DNA from: Cohaesibacter celericrescens
GTDB lineage: Bacteria > Pseudomonadota > Alphaproteobacteria > Rhizobiales > Cohaesibacteraceae
Length of the DNA: 64,000 nt
Reading direction: 5' to 3'
NCBI RefSeq assembly: GCF_002866925.1
Contig: NZ_PKUQ01000022.1
Span: forward strand, 352,402 to 416,401
The position numbers and the translations under genes were made by a program. Shown here one piece after another: positions 10,077-18,236 of this stretch (its first letter is position 1; each line of letters begins with the position of its first letter). The notes beneath the pieces were generated by a model. It was not told where the DNA came from, ran no database searches, and worked only from the letters and a program-made list of their open reading frames with translations.

Positions 10077-10403
10077 TCAGCGCCCTCCTTTACTTAGGAG
10101 TTTTCCGGACCGCGCATCGAGTGAAAGACGAGAAACAGCCCCCTGCCGAGACAGGGTTACCAGTTGATAGACCAGTCCAGCTTCACCTTGACACAATTTA
10201 ACATTGATTACATCTCCACGCACAACCTTGCCTGCCGCTGCCTTTATAGCAGAGAGGTGTTTGGCTTTACCGGCTTCTATCGCCTGTCTGGTTTCTTGCG
10301 ATGATAAACAATCCGCAGCCAGAGCCGAGTTTGTCTGATAGGCAAAGAAATCCATCAGGAAGACCAAAGCGCACAAAGCATAGATGTTGGTCCGGAGTTT
10401 CAT
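10077..10403 (-). CDS. Small secreted PepSY-like protein
   Basis: The 108-residue protein has a signal peptide (about 1-29), then a small periplasmic domain that resembles PepSY: helix (TRQAIEAGKAKHLSAIK) followed by strands ending in LSLDARSGKLLSKG. Two Cys remain after processing and may pair. It is 58 bp upstream of the response regulator on the same strand. A small exported protein beside a FeuPQ-type system recalls FeuN, the periplasmic inhibitor of FeuQ, but it is longer, and a PepSY signature is what I see. A modulator of the kinase is a reasonable inference. Confidence 0.75.
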   Translation of the reverse strand: MKLRTNIYALCALVFLMDFFAYQTNSALAADCLSSQETRQAIEAGKAKHLSAIKAAAGKVVRGDVINVKLCQGEAGLVYQLVTLSRQGAVSRLSLDARSGKLLSKGGR

Positions 10404-10495
10404 GCTGGCAATTTAGTCGCCAACGACTGAACCGAACATGAACATGATGAATTCCCCGAAATCAAAATGCCAGCAGCCATTGATATTGCAACGTC

Positions 10496-10765
10496 TCACA
10501 AGCCCTTACAATAACTCAGTAATTTTTGATTGTGGCGTTTTATTTCAAAGATAGTTTGTTTACTATCCTGACGAGACCACCGAATTGGATCAAAAAGAAG
10601 GCAGGAAAGCGCTTGGGATGATTTTAATGTGTCGTGCAAATTGCACTTGGAGCTATTTGGTATCATGTTTTTAGTCTCGGCGAAAACCGTCGGACTCGCG
10701 CAAGCTGTCAACAACATTGGTACTAAAAAGATCATCACTCCTGCTCTTCTGAGTTTCCGGTTCAT
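10496..10765 (-). CDS. Small lipoprotein, o-spanin (Rz1-like) candidate of the GTA lysis cassette
   Basis: The ATG at 10765 gives 89 residues with a short basic N-terminus, a hydrophobic core and a lipobox LLTAC, so it should be lipidated. The C-terminal part (FDPIRWSRQDSKQTIFEI followed by a K-R-H-N stretch and a late Cys) has the pattern of phage lysis lipoproteins, with P-I-x-W-S, an Asp, T-I and H-N. The first 95 bp lie out of frame inside the preceding membrane-protein gene, the classic Rz/Rz1 arrangement. It would be the outer-membrane half of a spanin that fuses the two membranes at lysis. An upstream ATG (10804) gives a worse signal. No biochemical motif proves the role. Confidence 0.62.
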   Translation of the reverse strand: MNRKLRRAGVMIFLVPMLLTACASPTVFAETKNMIPNSSKCNLHDTLKSSQALSCLLFDPIRWSRQDSKQTIFEIKRHNQKLLSYCKGL

Positions 10766-10970
10766 TTTGTTTTTCTTTCGTCGCCCATTTAGCCTTTGTT
10801 GCAAGAGTGATCGAGTTTTCTTGTTCGGTCATTTGGTCGCTTCGGCCATCCCTATGATTGTTGAGCGATGCATCCCGGTCTTGATTGGATCGCGCTAAAA
10901 CACCAGATAAGGAAGCCAGCAATGGAGCCAGCTTCACAACAAGTTTCAGTATTTGGAGAAGAATAGTCAT
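10671..10970 (-). CDS. Small membrane-anchored protein, i-spanin (Rz-like) candidate
   Basis: The 99-residue protein has one N-terminal membrane segment (about 3-25, MTILLQILKLVVKLAPLLAS) and a long, charged, hydrophilic tail ending in DSLRESDGFRRD, as expected for an inner-membrane spanin projecting into the periplasm. The ATG follows GAGGG at a good distance. It starts 24 bp after the holin-like gene, and the lipoprotein gene begins inside its 3' end in another frame. Similarity to known Rz proteins is by layout only; coiled-coil content is modest. Confidence 0.6.
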   Translation of the reverse strand: MTILLQILKLVVKLAPLLASLSGVLARSNQDRDASLNNHRDGRSDQMTEQENSITLATKAKWATKEKQNEPETQKSRSDDLFSTNVVDSLRESDGFRRD

Positions 10971-10994
10971 ATTTCCCTCGGCTTAATGCAGGCA

Positions 10995-11192
10995 CTAATT
11001 TGTAAACCAGGTCCGCCAAACAATCGTGACTGCGGCAGCCAAACTGGAAATCGACACGGCAAGTCGCTCTTGAAGGTCTGGATCAAGATCAAAGCCAAAC
11101 ATCGTCAGTCCCATGGCAAATACGGAAATGAGCTGGGTCCAGTTGATCTTGGATTCCCATGATGGCTTCGAAGATGGGTTGGAAATTGACAT
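10995..11192 (-). CDS. Holin-like small membrane protein
   Basis: The 65-residue protein has two membrane segments (about 18-34 and 44-60) joined by an acidic turn (GFDLDPDLQERL), and a short N-terminus with the W-x-S-K-x-x-W pattern common in small phage holins. AAGGGTG stands about 9 bp before its ATG. It lies 75 bp downstream of the GTA host-specificity gene on the same strand, and is followed at once by the two spanin-like genes. A holin would permeabilise the inner membrane to release particles. Function is inferred from size, topology and context. Confidence 0.65.
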   Translation of the reverse strand: MSISNPSSKPSWESKINWTQLISVFAMGLTMFGFDLDPDLQERLAVSISSLAAAVTIVWRTWFTN

Positions 11193-11267
11193 AGAAATTC
11201 ACCCTTATGTTGACATTGAAGTGGAGAGTTGGTTGAAGAAAATGTATCGATTGGATTTAGCTTGCGA

Positions 11268-14200
11268 TTAGGAAGGGTCCCAAACCCGCAAACTTAACAA
11301 ATCAATCCGGCGGGTAAGGAGGTCACCAGCGCCAATTTTGTTGCTTAGTTGCGCAATCTCGACGGTTAGTTCGTTAAGTGCAGAAACCCCATCAACAATT
11401 TGCTCACTGGCCGGGTAAACCAAAATTGCAGCATCTGTCTCGATCTGCTTGATGATCAGGCCGGAAGATGGATGCCTAAGGGTAGTCTGATAGATTAGTT
11501 TTTCTTCGTCCAATGGAATGGACGCGCCAACCCAGCTGTCGGCATCAAGACGACCTCTACGAAGCCAAGTCAGATGCAAATCGTTGCTGCCAGTAAGCCT
11601 TTGGGCGCGCAAATGAACGGGTGACAATGGCTTCAAAGCGCGTCCTGGCACATCGATCACTGTATCGGCATTATCTGGACCTGACAGATTGCCACCTATC
11701 GGGACCAAACGATGAGGCAACTGTTTTTGCAACTGACTGATATCGATTTCTAATGCGTCAACCGCCTCATCCAAGAGGACAAATTGCGCCCCTTGATGTG
11801 CACCAGCCAAGGCAGCATTTTCAGTGCCTAATTGCCCGCGCAAAAATCCCTTCAACCGCCAAAGGTGGGACCCGATCAATTCGGCCGAGGAAAATTGTAG
11901 AACTTCCCATTCGTTGTTGGAGGCTTTGATCGCCGCGGCGTTGCTTCCTGATAACAAAACACCCTCGTCAACCGATGCAAGGTCGCCGTGATAGAGGGTC
12001 ACGTCCACGAAACTTGTTCTATCAAAAATGAAATTCTGTCTTGCAGAAAGATCACTGGCAAGTTCACCAACAATGGCCGCAACATCCAAAGACTGCTGCA
12101 GGCGGAATCCACTTTGGGTGGTTCCAGCATATAGAGCCACCCCACCAGCCCAAGGTTGTCCAAAGGCTGCCAAATAGGGCGCGTGTGGCCGTTCGGTTTT
12201 TCCCGGTAACAATGGTAAGTCGAGGCTCAACAATTGGGGCAGGATTTTTGTCGGGTTTTGTGTGGATCCATTTCTAAGGCTCAACGACAAAGGTGCTGTG
12301 TTTCTCGGAGCAGACAAACTGGCGGTCACCGTGCGCAATACGCCGTCTTCAATCTCGTCAATACGATAGAATGTTCCTGTTTCATCTTCATCAAGGGATA
12401 GTTGATCGCCAGCTTCCAGCGCCAGCAGCGAAGGTGGCAGTGCAAAACGGATGGTATGCCGCGCATAATTTTTGCTTCGGAGCCAATTTTTTGCAGCCTC
12501 AACCATCACCGGTTGAGTGGATACTGCCGCTAGCGACACGGAGCTGTCTTGCCGCGTGCGGGCAGCCGGTTGATCATAGCGGGCCACCGACTGGCGATAA
12601 TCTTGGAACAGTTCCTTGAAACCGAATGTAACACTGGAGACTTCAGATTCCCATGGCTCCAGCTGCCTTGCAATCAAGGGCGTGTCTCGTTCTTCCGCCA
12701 AGGCGTTGCTATCGAGTGCAATGGCAGAGCGGCGCTTAGAGGACTGGATGGTGAGATGATTGCCGCTAGCGATAAATGAAAGTCCGAATGCGTCGCATAA
12801 TCCTTCCAATGCCGCACGAGCAGACATTCGCCGGTCAATAACAAAGCCGTCCAGAACAGGCGCGGGAGAGGGGAAATTCGGCTCAGGCAACCCGTAGTCG
12901 GCGAGTATCGTTCGTACAATACCCTCCAGAGGGGCGCTGCCCAAACGACCATTAAGCCAATGCCCCGTCTGCCAGTTCGAACCGTCGGACCAAATATCGA
13001 GACTTGAAGGAAACGCAGGAAAAGGCCTTGCATCCCAAGCCCAAAGAAAGATCTGATCGGGGTCAACCATTGGGCGGTTGTAAACACTCGACACTGGGTT
13101 CCCGACATTGATCTGTGTAGCCCAATAGTCAAGACTGGCAGTCAGCATCTGCCTCTGAGCCGCATCGTCTCGTGATCCGGTGGAATGATATGGCAATCCG
13201 CCTTCTGCCGATTTTGGATCTGGAAAGACATTGGGCTGATTGGGGCCCAAGTGCACGGCAGGACAGCCGATTTCGGTGAACCATATCGGTTTGGACTGTG
13301 GCTGCCAGTCTGTCGGTAAGCCCGCTTCCTGCCCATTATCGCGATCATAATGGGTGTTGGACCACCAATTGACCAAATCCTTGTAACGGTAAACCCAAGG
13401 CTTCTGTGCGCCTCCATCGGTAATCTCGGTACGAATTTGAGCATCGCGATCTGCAGGCGAGGCATAATACCAATCAAAGCCTTCGCCACCTGCGATGTTT
13501 GCTTGGAGATAATCTTTATCCAGCCCGTTGTCAGACAAAGATGCGTCAGTATGTTGATATCCGGACCGCCAGTCAGACAGGGGCATATAATTGTCGATGC
13601 CAACAGCATCAATGTTTGCATCTGCCCAGAGCGCATCGAGGTGATACCGAACAACGCCCGATTCACCGCTTGGATGGTGGCCAAAATACTCCGACCAATC
13701 TGCACCGTAGGTGAGCATACAGTCTTGGCCGACCAGAGTGCGCACGTCTGCGGCCATTGTTTTCAAATGCGATACAAAGGGATAGGCCCCTTCCCCGTCT
13801 CGCACAGTTGTTAAGCCGCGCAACTCAGACCCGAGCAAAAAGGCATCAACGCCGCCCGACTCAAGAGCCAATTGCGCATAATGCAGGATAAACCGCTGAT
13901 AGCTCCAGTCTTGGGTTTGGACAAACTGATCGATCTGTGCAGCAGCAAGGCTGGTTTTGTCGGCACTGATCGGCTGATCAGCTGCAGGGGAACAGGTTAT
14001 CCGACCACGCCAAGGATATGCGGTCTGGCTCGAGTGCCCATATGGGTCAGCCAAACTGTTATCAGGCGGAATATCCATCATCAAAAATGGATACAGAACA
14101 ACCTCAAGGCCCTTTGCCTTGATCGCAGTAATCGCATTTTTCACCGAAGCGTCAGACGGTGTGCCACCGTAAGCAGGACGTCCGTCCAATTGGCTGACCG

Positions 14201-15158
14201 CTTGTGCGGTAGACCGAGATACGCCCGCCACCGACCAGCTATCCCCCTGAGTTTCCTTTGAGGAGCCGTCCACGCACGGTCTGATTTGGCAATGTTCGGC
14301 CCGCAAATCAGAACCAAACCAGCTCACCACCAAGGCAATACGCTGTAAATTGGGACAGGTTGCAACCAGATGATCAAGAGAGACATCAAAATTGGTGCCT
14401 GGTTCGAAGGAATGTCGATTTTCACTTTCCCATTCCCCAACGGCCACTTTGCGTGTGATTTCTTGCGTATCGTAGCCGAATTCTGTTGCCCCGGGTATCA
14501 TGACGATGGAGCGCACTTGTTGTTCCAGCTCTCCCACGGGCCGGATCACCTCAAAGCTCAGTTGTGGAATGCGGTTACCAAAATCGGCCAAAGGCAAATC
14601 TTCAAAAACCACATACGCCAAACCACGGTAGGCCGGACATTTGTTAGTCCCTTGTTTGGCCTCAATCAAGCTATCGGGTTGCTGGTCATTGGTGCCGCGA
14701 TAGACACGATAGGTAATATCCTGCAAATCCAAAACGCTGCCATTAGCCCAGATCCGGCCCACATAACCGATCTCGCCTTCGCAAAGGCCAACAGCAAAGT
14801 TGGCAAAATAGCTGTAGGTTGTTTGCTCCACCGTAGAACCGCCGCCCCCGCCTTTCGAGGCTCCTGTTTTTTGCTCTCTACGTGTTACCTTCTCGGTATA
14901 GTGGGTGGCCCAGAAGATCTCGCCGTTCAAACGGGCCCGGCCATAAAGACGCGCAATTGGAGCACCTTCGGTTGAGGTTTGGACTTGAAGATCCGACAAT
15001 CGAGGACCTTCCGTTTTGCTTGTCGAACCGCCAAATAACGATTGGTCGATAGCATAGCCTGCGCTTGCACCCAAGGCACCGCCCAAAGCTGCACCAAATG
15101 GGCCCAACAAAGCACCGCCGATCATGCTGCCTGCTGTTTTAAGAACAAGAGTGGTCAT
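11268..15158 (-). CDS. GTA host-specificity/baseplate megatron protein (gp15-type)
   Basis: At 1296 residues this is the longest GTA gene and matches RcGTA gp15 in size and position. The N-terminus is glycine-rich and hydrophobic (LGPFGAALGGALGASAG). A GTA TIM-barrel-like region lies at about 400-760 (GVDAFLLGSELRGLTTVRDG, DAVGIDNYMPLSDW, PIWFTEIGCPAVHLGPNQPN), followed by a phage-tail domain that forms the central hub and fibre-bearing region. It would contact the recipient cell surface. The ATG at 15158 gives the expected family start. It ends the structural operon and directly precedes the holin-like gene. Confidence 0.95.
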   Translation of the reverse strand: MTTLVLKTAGSMIGGALLGPFGAALGGALGASAGYAIDQSLFGGSTSKTEGPRLSDLQVQTSTEGAPIARLYGRARLNGEIFWATHYTEKVTRREQKTGASKGGGGGSTVEQTTYSYFANFAVGLCEGEIGYVGRIWANGSVLDLQDITYRVYRGTNDQQPDSLIEAKQGTNKCPAYRGLAYVVFEDLPLADFGNRIPQLSFEVIRPVGELEQQVRSIVMIPGATEFGYDTQEITRKVAVGEWESENRHSFEPGTNFDVSLDHLVATCPNLQRIALVVSWFGSDLRAEHCQIRPCVDGSSKETQGDSWSVAGVSRSTAQAVSQLDGRPAYGGTPSDASVKNAITAIKAKGLEVVLYPFLMMDIPPDNSLADPYGHSSQTAYPWRGRITCSPAADQPISADKTSLAAAQIDQFVQTQDWSYQRFILHYAQLALESGGVDAFLLGSELRGLTTVRDGEGAYPFVSHLKTMAADVRTLVGQDCMLTYGADWSEYFGHHPSGESGVVRYHLDALWADANIDAVGIDNYMPLSDWRSGYQHTDASLSDNGLDKDYLQANIAGGEGFDWYYASPADRDAQIRTEITDGGAQKPWVYRYKDLVNWWSNTHYDRDNGQEAGLPTDWQPQSKPIWFTEIGCPAVHLGPNQPNVFPDPKSAEGGLPYHSTGSRDDAAQRQMLTASLDYWATQINVGNPVSSVYNRPMVDPDQIFLWAWDARPFPAFPSSLDIWSDGSNWQTGHWLNGRLGSAPLEGIVRTILADYGLPEPNFPSPAPVLDGFVIDRRMSARAALEGLCDAFGLSFIASGNHLTIQSSKRRSAIALDSNALAEERDTPLIARQLEPWESEVSSVTFGFKELFQDYRQSVARYDQPAARTRQDSSVSLAAVSTQPVMVEAAKNWLRSKNYARHTIRFALPPSLLALEAGDQLSLDEDETGTFYRIDEIEDGVLRTVTASLSAPRNTAPLSLSLRNGSTQNPTKILPQLLSLDLPLLPGKTERPHAPYLAAFGQPWAGGVALYAGTTQSGFRLQQSLDVAAIVGELASDLSARQNFIFDRTSFVDVTLYHGDLASVDEGVLLSGSNAAAIKASNNEWEVLQFSSAELIGSHLWRLKGFLRGQLGTENAALAGAHQGAQFVLLDEAVDALEIDISQLQKQLPHRLVPIGGNLSGPDNADTVIDVPGRALKPLSPVHLRAQRLTGSNDLHLTWLRRGRLDADSWVGASIPLDEEKLIYQTTLRHPSSGLIIKQIETDAAILVYPASEQIVDGVSALNELTVEIAQLSNKIGAGDLLTRRIDLLSLRVWDPS

Positions 15159-15185
15159 AATTTAAATTCCATTTGGTGGAGAGGA

Positions 15186-15638
15186 TCAGCGCAGCGATAG
15201 CGGGAACGAAAAGGCATAAGCGATGTGTCGCCGCCACCAGTCGTTCAGAGAAACGAGCACAACGCCGCTTCCGTGCTGGGCATGCAGAAACCGGTCAGCG
15301 TTGATAAGGATGCCCGCATGTTTGGCGGGGTGGTTTGCTCGATAGCGGAAAAGCATCACATTGCCGGCCTGCAAATGCTCAATTTCTATGGGCTGCAAAT
15401 AACGATTTGCGGCGTTGGCAAAAGTTTCCTCCCCCCCTGCATCGGCCCAATCGGGGCTATATGAGGGAGGCAATTCTGGTTCAGCCCAAAAACAACGATA
15501 GACGCCTCGGATCAAACCGAGGCAATCGCAACCGGCGCCCTTGCAACTGGCTTGATGCTTATAAGGAGTGCCTTGCCAACTCATCGCTTCTTCAATGATC
15601 TGAGGAACACCAATTTTTTCACTTTGATGGTGCGTCAT
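15186..15638 (-). CDS. GTA NlpC/P60-family cell-wall peptidase (gp14-type)
   Basis: About 150 residues with the NlpC/P60 fold: catalytic Cys in GCDCLGLIRG and His in the HPAKHAGIL segment. In RcGTA this enzyme sits in the baseplate and cuts recipient peptidoglycan for DNA entry. The frame is open much further upstream, but that part overlaps the DUF2163 gene. The ATG at 15638, just beyond the DUF2163 stop (15640), gives the family start. It lies between the hub gene and the megatron gene. Confidence 0.9.
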   Translation of the reverse strand: MTHHQSEKIGVPQIIEEAMSWQGTPYKHQASCKGAGCDCLGLIRGVYRCFWAEPELPPSYSPDWADAGGEETFANAANRYLQPIEIEHLQAGNVMLFRYRANHPAKHAGILINADRFLHAQHGSGVVLVSLNDWWRRHIAYAFSFPLSLR

Positions 15639-15639
15639 C

Positions 15640-16536
15640 TCATTGCTCCACCACGATGGCGGAGCCGTCGCGTGTGAGGCCTTGTTCGGGATAACTGAGA
15701 ATGAAGTCATTGCCAGGTATATGGGGAAATCCGCGAAAATTGAGCTGATTACCAAATTGATTGCGACATGTCGCAAAGGTCTTATCGCAACCAACCGTAA
15801 CGCACACAGCATCTCCAACCGCCACTCCAACATGAATAGGCAGCCATAATTCCAAGCGTTCTTGCGTACCATCAATGTGATGAGACAGGATATCAAAACG
15901 CATCGCATTGGCCTCGCCAGACAGCATTTCCAAACATCCCATCGTCAGCTGACCCGAGGCAGGCCGACTGCTAAGTACAACGGTGATTTCAGTCGGTGAT
16001 AAGCGGGAGGCGACAGTGCCTTCAAACCCTAGACCTGCGAGACTGAGATCAATCCCGCACCGTGCATCGCCTAACGACGCATCGCATCCATATTGATAAA
16101 TACGCCCACGCTCTTGCTCCAATTCGACGGATAGACTTCGAATTTCGGCCTGAAAGCTCTGGGAATCGCGCTTGATTTCGCCCAAATAGCCAGTGCGAAG
16201 CATTATCGCCTGTTCAGGCACTTGCCAATTGACCCGCCAAGTCTCAATCACCGCAGCATCATATCGGCCACTCATCAAATCGGCTTCAGAGATACGATCA
16301 GACGTCAGGATTCCGCTTATATCCTGATCGTCACTGGCGAAGCCGTCGCTTTGTCTAATTTCCGAACCCGTCAAACCAGAAGCAGGCTCACAAGATATGC
16401 CTTGCAGTTCGAGCGTTTTGTCGTGGTCCGTAAATCCGAGCGCACAACCGTCTGTTCGGCGCAAGATCCAGCAGGTTGCCAGCGTGGTTACACCAGACTT
16501 CAAATGGGCCTCAAAATCATCTGATAGGGTTTTCAT
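15640..16536 (-). CDS. GTA DUF2163/phage BR0599-family hub protein (gp13-type)
   Basis: The 298-residue protein has the DUF2163 start (LATCWILRRTDGCALGFTDHD) and the C-terminal BR0599-like domain with Cys residues (YGCDASLGDARCGIDL, CDKTFATCRNQFGN), which in RcGTA gp13 bind an iron-sulfur cluster in the tail hub. The ATG overlaps the stop of the DUF2460 gene by 4 bp, showing translational coupling. Confidence 0.93.
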   Translation of the reverse strand: MKTLSDDFEAHLKSGVTTLATCWILRRTDGCALGFTDHDKTLELQGISCEPASGLTGSEIRQSDGFASDDQDISGILTSDRISEADLMSGRYDAAVIETWRVNWQVPEQAIMLRTGYLGEIKRDSQSFQAEIRSLSVELEQERGRIYQYGCDASLGDARCGIDLSLAGLGFEGTVASRLSPTEITVVLSSRPASGQLTMGCLEMLSGEANAMRFDILSHHIDGTQERLELWLPIHVGVAVGDAVCVTVGCDKTFATCRNQFGNQLNFRGFPHIPGNDFILSYPEQGLTRDGSAIVVEQ

Positions 16537-17159
16537 ACTCGGATCTCCACCAAAGGGATCGAAGGGATGTCTCCCGCTTCGAACGCGCTTAAAGAAAACT
16601 CCAATTTATCGGTGTCGAAGCGGACAGGTACATCGAACAAGAACCCGGCACTGATGACCGCACCATCAGCAGGCGCTGTGTCAAACGTCACGGTCCCCGT
16701 CACCTCATTGACGGAATATGCTGTTACGTCTGCTCCGTTGAGCGCGATAGCGACCGAGCCGGCAACAGGTTTTGAAATGGTGCGGTAATAGGGCGCATGC
16801 AGCCCGCCGTAGGTTTTGATCAGCACAAATGAACACGAAGTTCCATCTCCAATAGCGATGGTTTGATCGTTAGCTGACGGAGATTTACCAAAACCGCAAG
16901 ACGCATGATCTAGCGGGTCTCGAAAACGGAACCCGTAAAGCTTGCCGCGCCGTTCTTCAAAAAAGGACAAAACGGCTTGCAGGTCAGCAAAAGACCGCAC
17001 CCCAAGGCCTGCATCAAATGTCCGGCGTGACGACGCCCAGCGGGCATTGCGTTCTTCGAACCCGGAAGCAAGCGTTGCGACGTCAGTCCGGCGCTCCGGC
17101 CCTCCGGAGGCGCCAAATCCGACATCCAGCGGGAATAGAATTTCATGAAAACCGTTCAT
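16533..17159 (-). CDS. GTA DUF2460 distal tail protein (gp12-type)
   Basis: About 208 residues of the TIGR02217/DUF2460 family: FHEILFPLDVGFGASGGPER near the start and FFEERRGKLYGFRFRDPLDH in the first third are characteristic. It forms the distal tail ring joining tail tube and hub. GAGG stands just before the ATG at 17159; an ATG 9 bp upstream (17168) is also possible. It overlaps the DUF2163 gene by 4 bp. Upstream lies the only sizeable gap of the structural operon. Confidence 0.92.
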   Translation of the reverse strand: MNGFHEILFPLDVGFGASGGPERRTDVATLASGFEERNARWASSRRTFDAGLGVRSFADLQAVLSFFEERRGKLYGFRFRDPLDHASCGFGKSPSANDQTIAIGDGTSCSFVLIKTYGGLHAPYYRTISKPVAGSVAIALNGADVTAYSVNEVTGTVTFDTAPADGAVISAGFLFDVPVRFDTDKLEFSLSAFEAGDIPSIPLVEIRV

Positions 17160-17200
17160 ATGCCTCATCCGGCTAAGTGTTTATAACAGAAGGGATATCT

Positions 17201-17214
17201 TTGACTTCGATCAA
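17201..17214. promoter_or_regulatory. FNR/FixK-like palindrome inside the GTA operon
   Basis: TTGAC-TTCG-ATCAA matches the FNR/FixK consensus TTGAT-N4-ATCAA at 9 of 10 positions. It lies in the 194-bp gap (17169-17362) between the tape-measure and DUF2460 genes, about 40-55 bp before the latter's start. A TTATAA follows downstream at 17186-17181. A match of this quality can arise by chance, so the site is a weak candidate. Confidence 0.25.
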
Positions 17215-17362
17215 GGAGCGCCCATAGGCCCCATGTCATGGTAATTTTGCGATGCAGAGGGTTATTTGCGTGAAGCTCCGGGGGCTGATCACTTATGACC
17301 AGAAGGCGTTCCTTCCTGCTAGCCCGTTGGTGGTCGAGCCCCTCCTCGTCGTACGCCAGCAA

Positions 17363-17965
17363 TTATAGCCCGCGTCGTCCCCGTCCGACGGCGCGGGTTA
17401 ATTTTGTCGCAATCTGATTTTCCGATTTAGTGAAAGAGTTCGCATCTGTTGTGGTGACATTCATCACGATGGATACCGGCTGCCCTGACGCATTGGGCGC
17501 CGCAACGCCAAGGCTACCGTCTGCGCCTCGCCTTAGAGGAAGGATCGCTTCGGCACCGGCTTCCCCCATCAACCCTGTTCCCGATTGCAAGGGAAACAGC
17601 GATGGCGAAGAAACAACGCCTCCCTTGGCAAAAGGCATCAAGGATCCAAACAATGAGGTCCCCCCGGAAGACGCAGACGACCCCAGCGCTGAAAACAAGC
17701 CCGATGCCATATTCGACACCGTGCCCGAAACCATTTGCTTGAGGGGCGCCATGCCAGCGGCTAGAAAACTCTTACTCATATCAAGCGCAAGATTTTTGAA
17801 AATTTGTTCGAGGCTTTTGCCACTCACCAGCGCCTGCTCCATAGCGCCGGCCACTTTGTTCCCCAGCATATCAGCCTGCTTTTGTGCAGAACTCATTTCC
17901 TTGGAAAAGGATCTGATGTCCGCCTCCACTTGAATCACGGCGGTCTCAACTACTTCTGCGGCCAT
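17363..17965 (-). CDS. GTA short tail tape-measure protein (gp11-type)
   Basis: At 200 residues it is very short for a tape measure, as in RcGTA, and fits a short tail. It contains a helical N-terminus (ADIRSFSKEMSSAQKQADML), a middle hydrophobic Gly/Ser/Ala region, and the family signature FAKGGVVSSPSLFPL followed by GLMGEAGAEAILPLRRG. The C-terminus is basic (TRAVGRGRRGL). It follows the tail assembly chaperone genes. Confidence 0.93.
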   Translation of the reverse strand: MAAEVVETAVIQVEADIRSFSKEMSSAQKQADMLGNKVAGAMEQALVSGKSLEQIFKNLALDMSKSFLAAGMAPLKQMVSGTVSNMASGLFSALGSSASSGGTSLFGSLMPFAKGGVVSSPSLFPLQSGTGLMGEAGAEAILPLRRGADGSLGVAAPNASGQPVSIVMNVTTTDANSFTKSENQIATKLTRAVGRGRRGL

Positions 17966-17985
17966 GACACTGTCCTTTCATTATT

Positions 17986-18207
17986 TTAGAAACTGTTTGT
18001 GGTGGAAGCCCCTGTACTGTGGCTATCCGGGAAAGCCTCACACAGCTGTGCAAGCGCATTGCGGCTTGGTTGTGCGCTGGTTGCAGGACTTGCCCCGATC
18101 GCTGACAACAGCTCTTTGGGAGTTACACCCCAGACGGTCTGCGGTGCCCAGCCCAAAGACTGCATGCCCAAGCACAAAATGGTATCCCATGGAAACGCGT
18201 CGATCAC
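17986..18207 (-). CDS. GTA tail assembly chaperone, Rcc01693-type (gp10.1)
   Basis: A 73-residue ORF of the Rcc01693-like family: FPWDTILCLGMQSLGWAP and VWGVTPKELLSAIG match the compact family motif (a hydrophobic start, then F/VW-x-x-TP-x-E-L). The start is a GTG at 18207 with no strong ribosome site; a nearby alternative start is possible. It lies between the gp10-type gene and the tape measure, the position of the second chaperone in GTAs and siphophages. Confidence 0.8.
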   Translation of the reverse strand: MIDAFPWDTILCLGMQSLGWAPQTVWGVTPKELLSAIGASPATSAQPSRNALAQLCEAFPDSHSTGASTTNSF

Positions 18208-18236
18208 ATTGGCCGACCTGTCAGGGTCAGATCGGC

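Noticed and set aside
12674-14975. Several long open frames inside the host-specificity gene on both strands, up to about 200 codons
   Set aside because: They overlap a strong family-matched gene in full and have shadow-like composition.
17165-17362. 65-codon ORF in the GTA gap between tape-measure and DUF2460 genes
   Set aside because: It has a TTG start, no ribosome site and no family-like pattern; RcGTA has no gene here.
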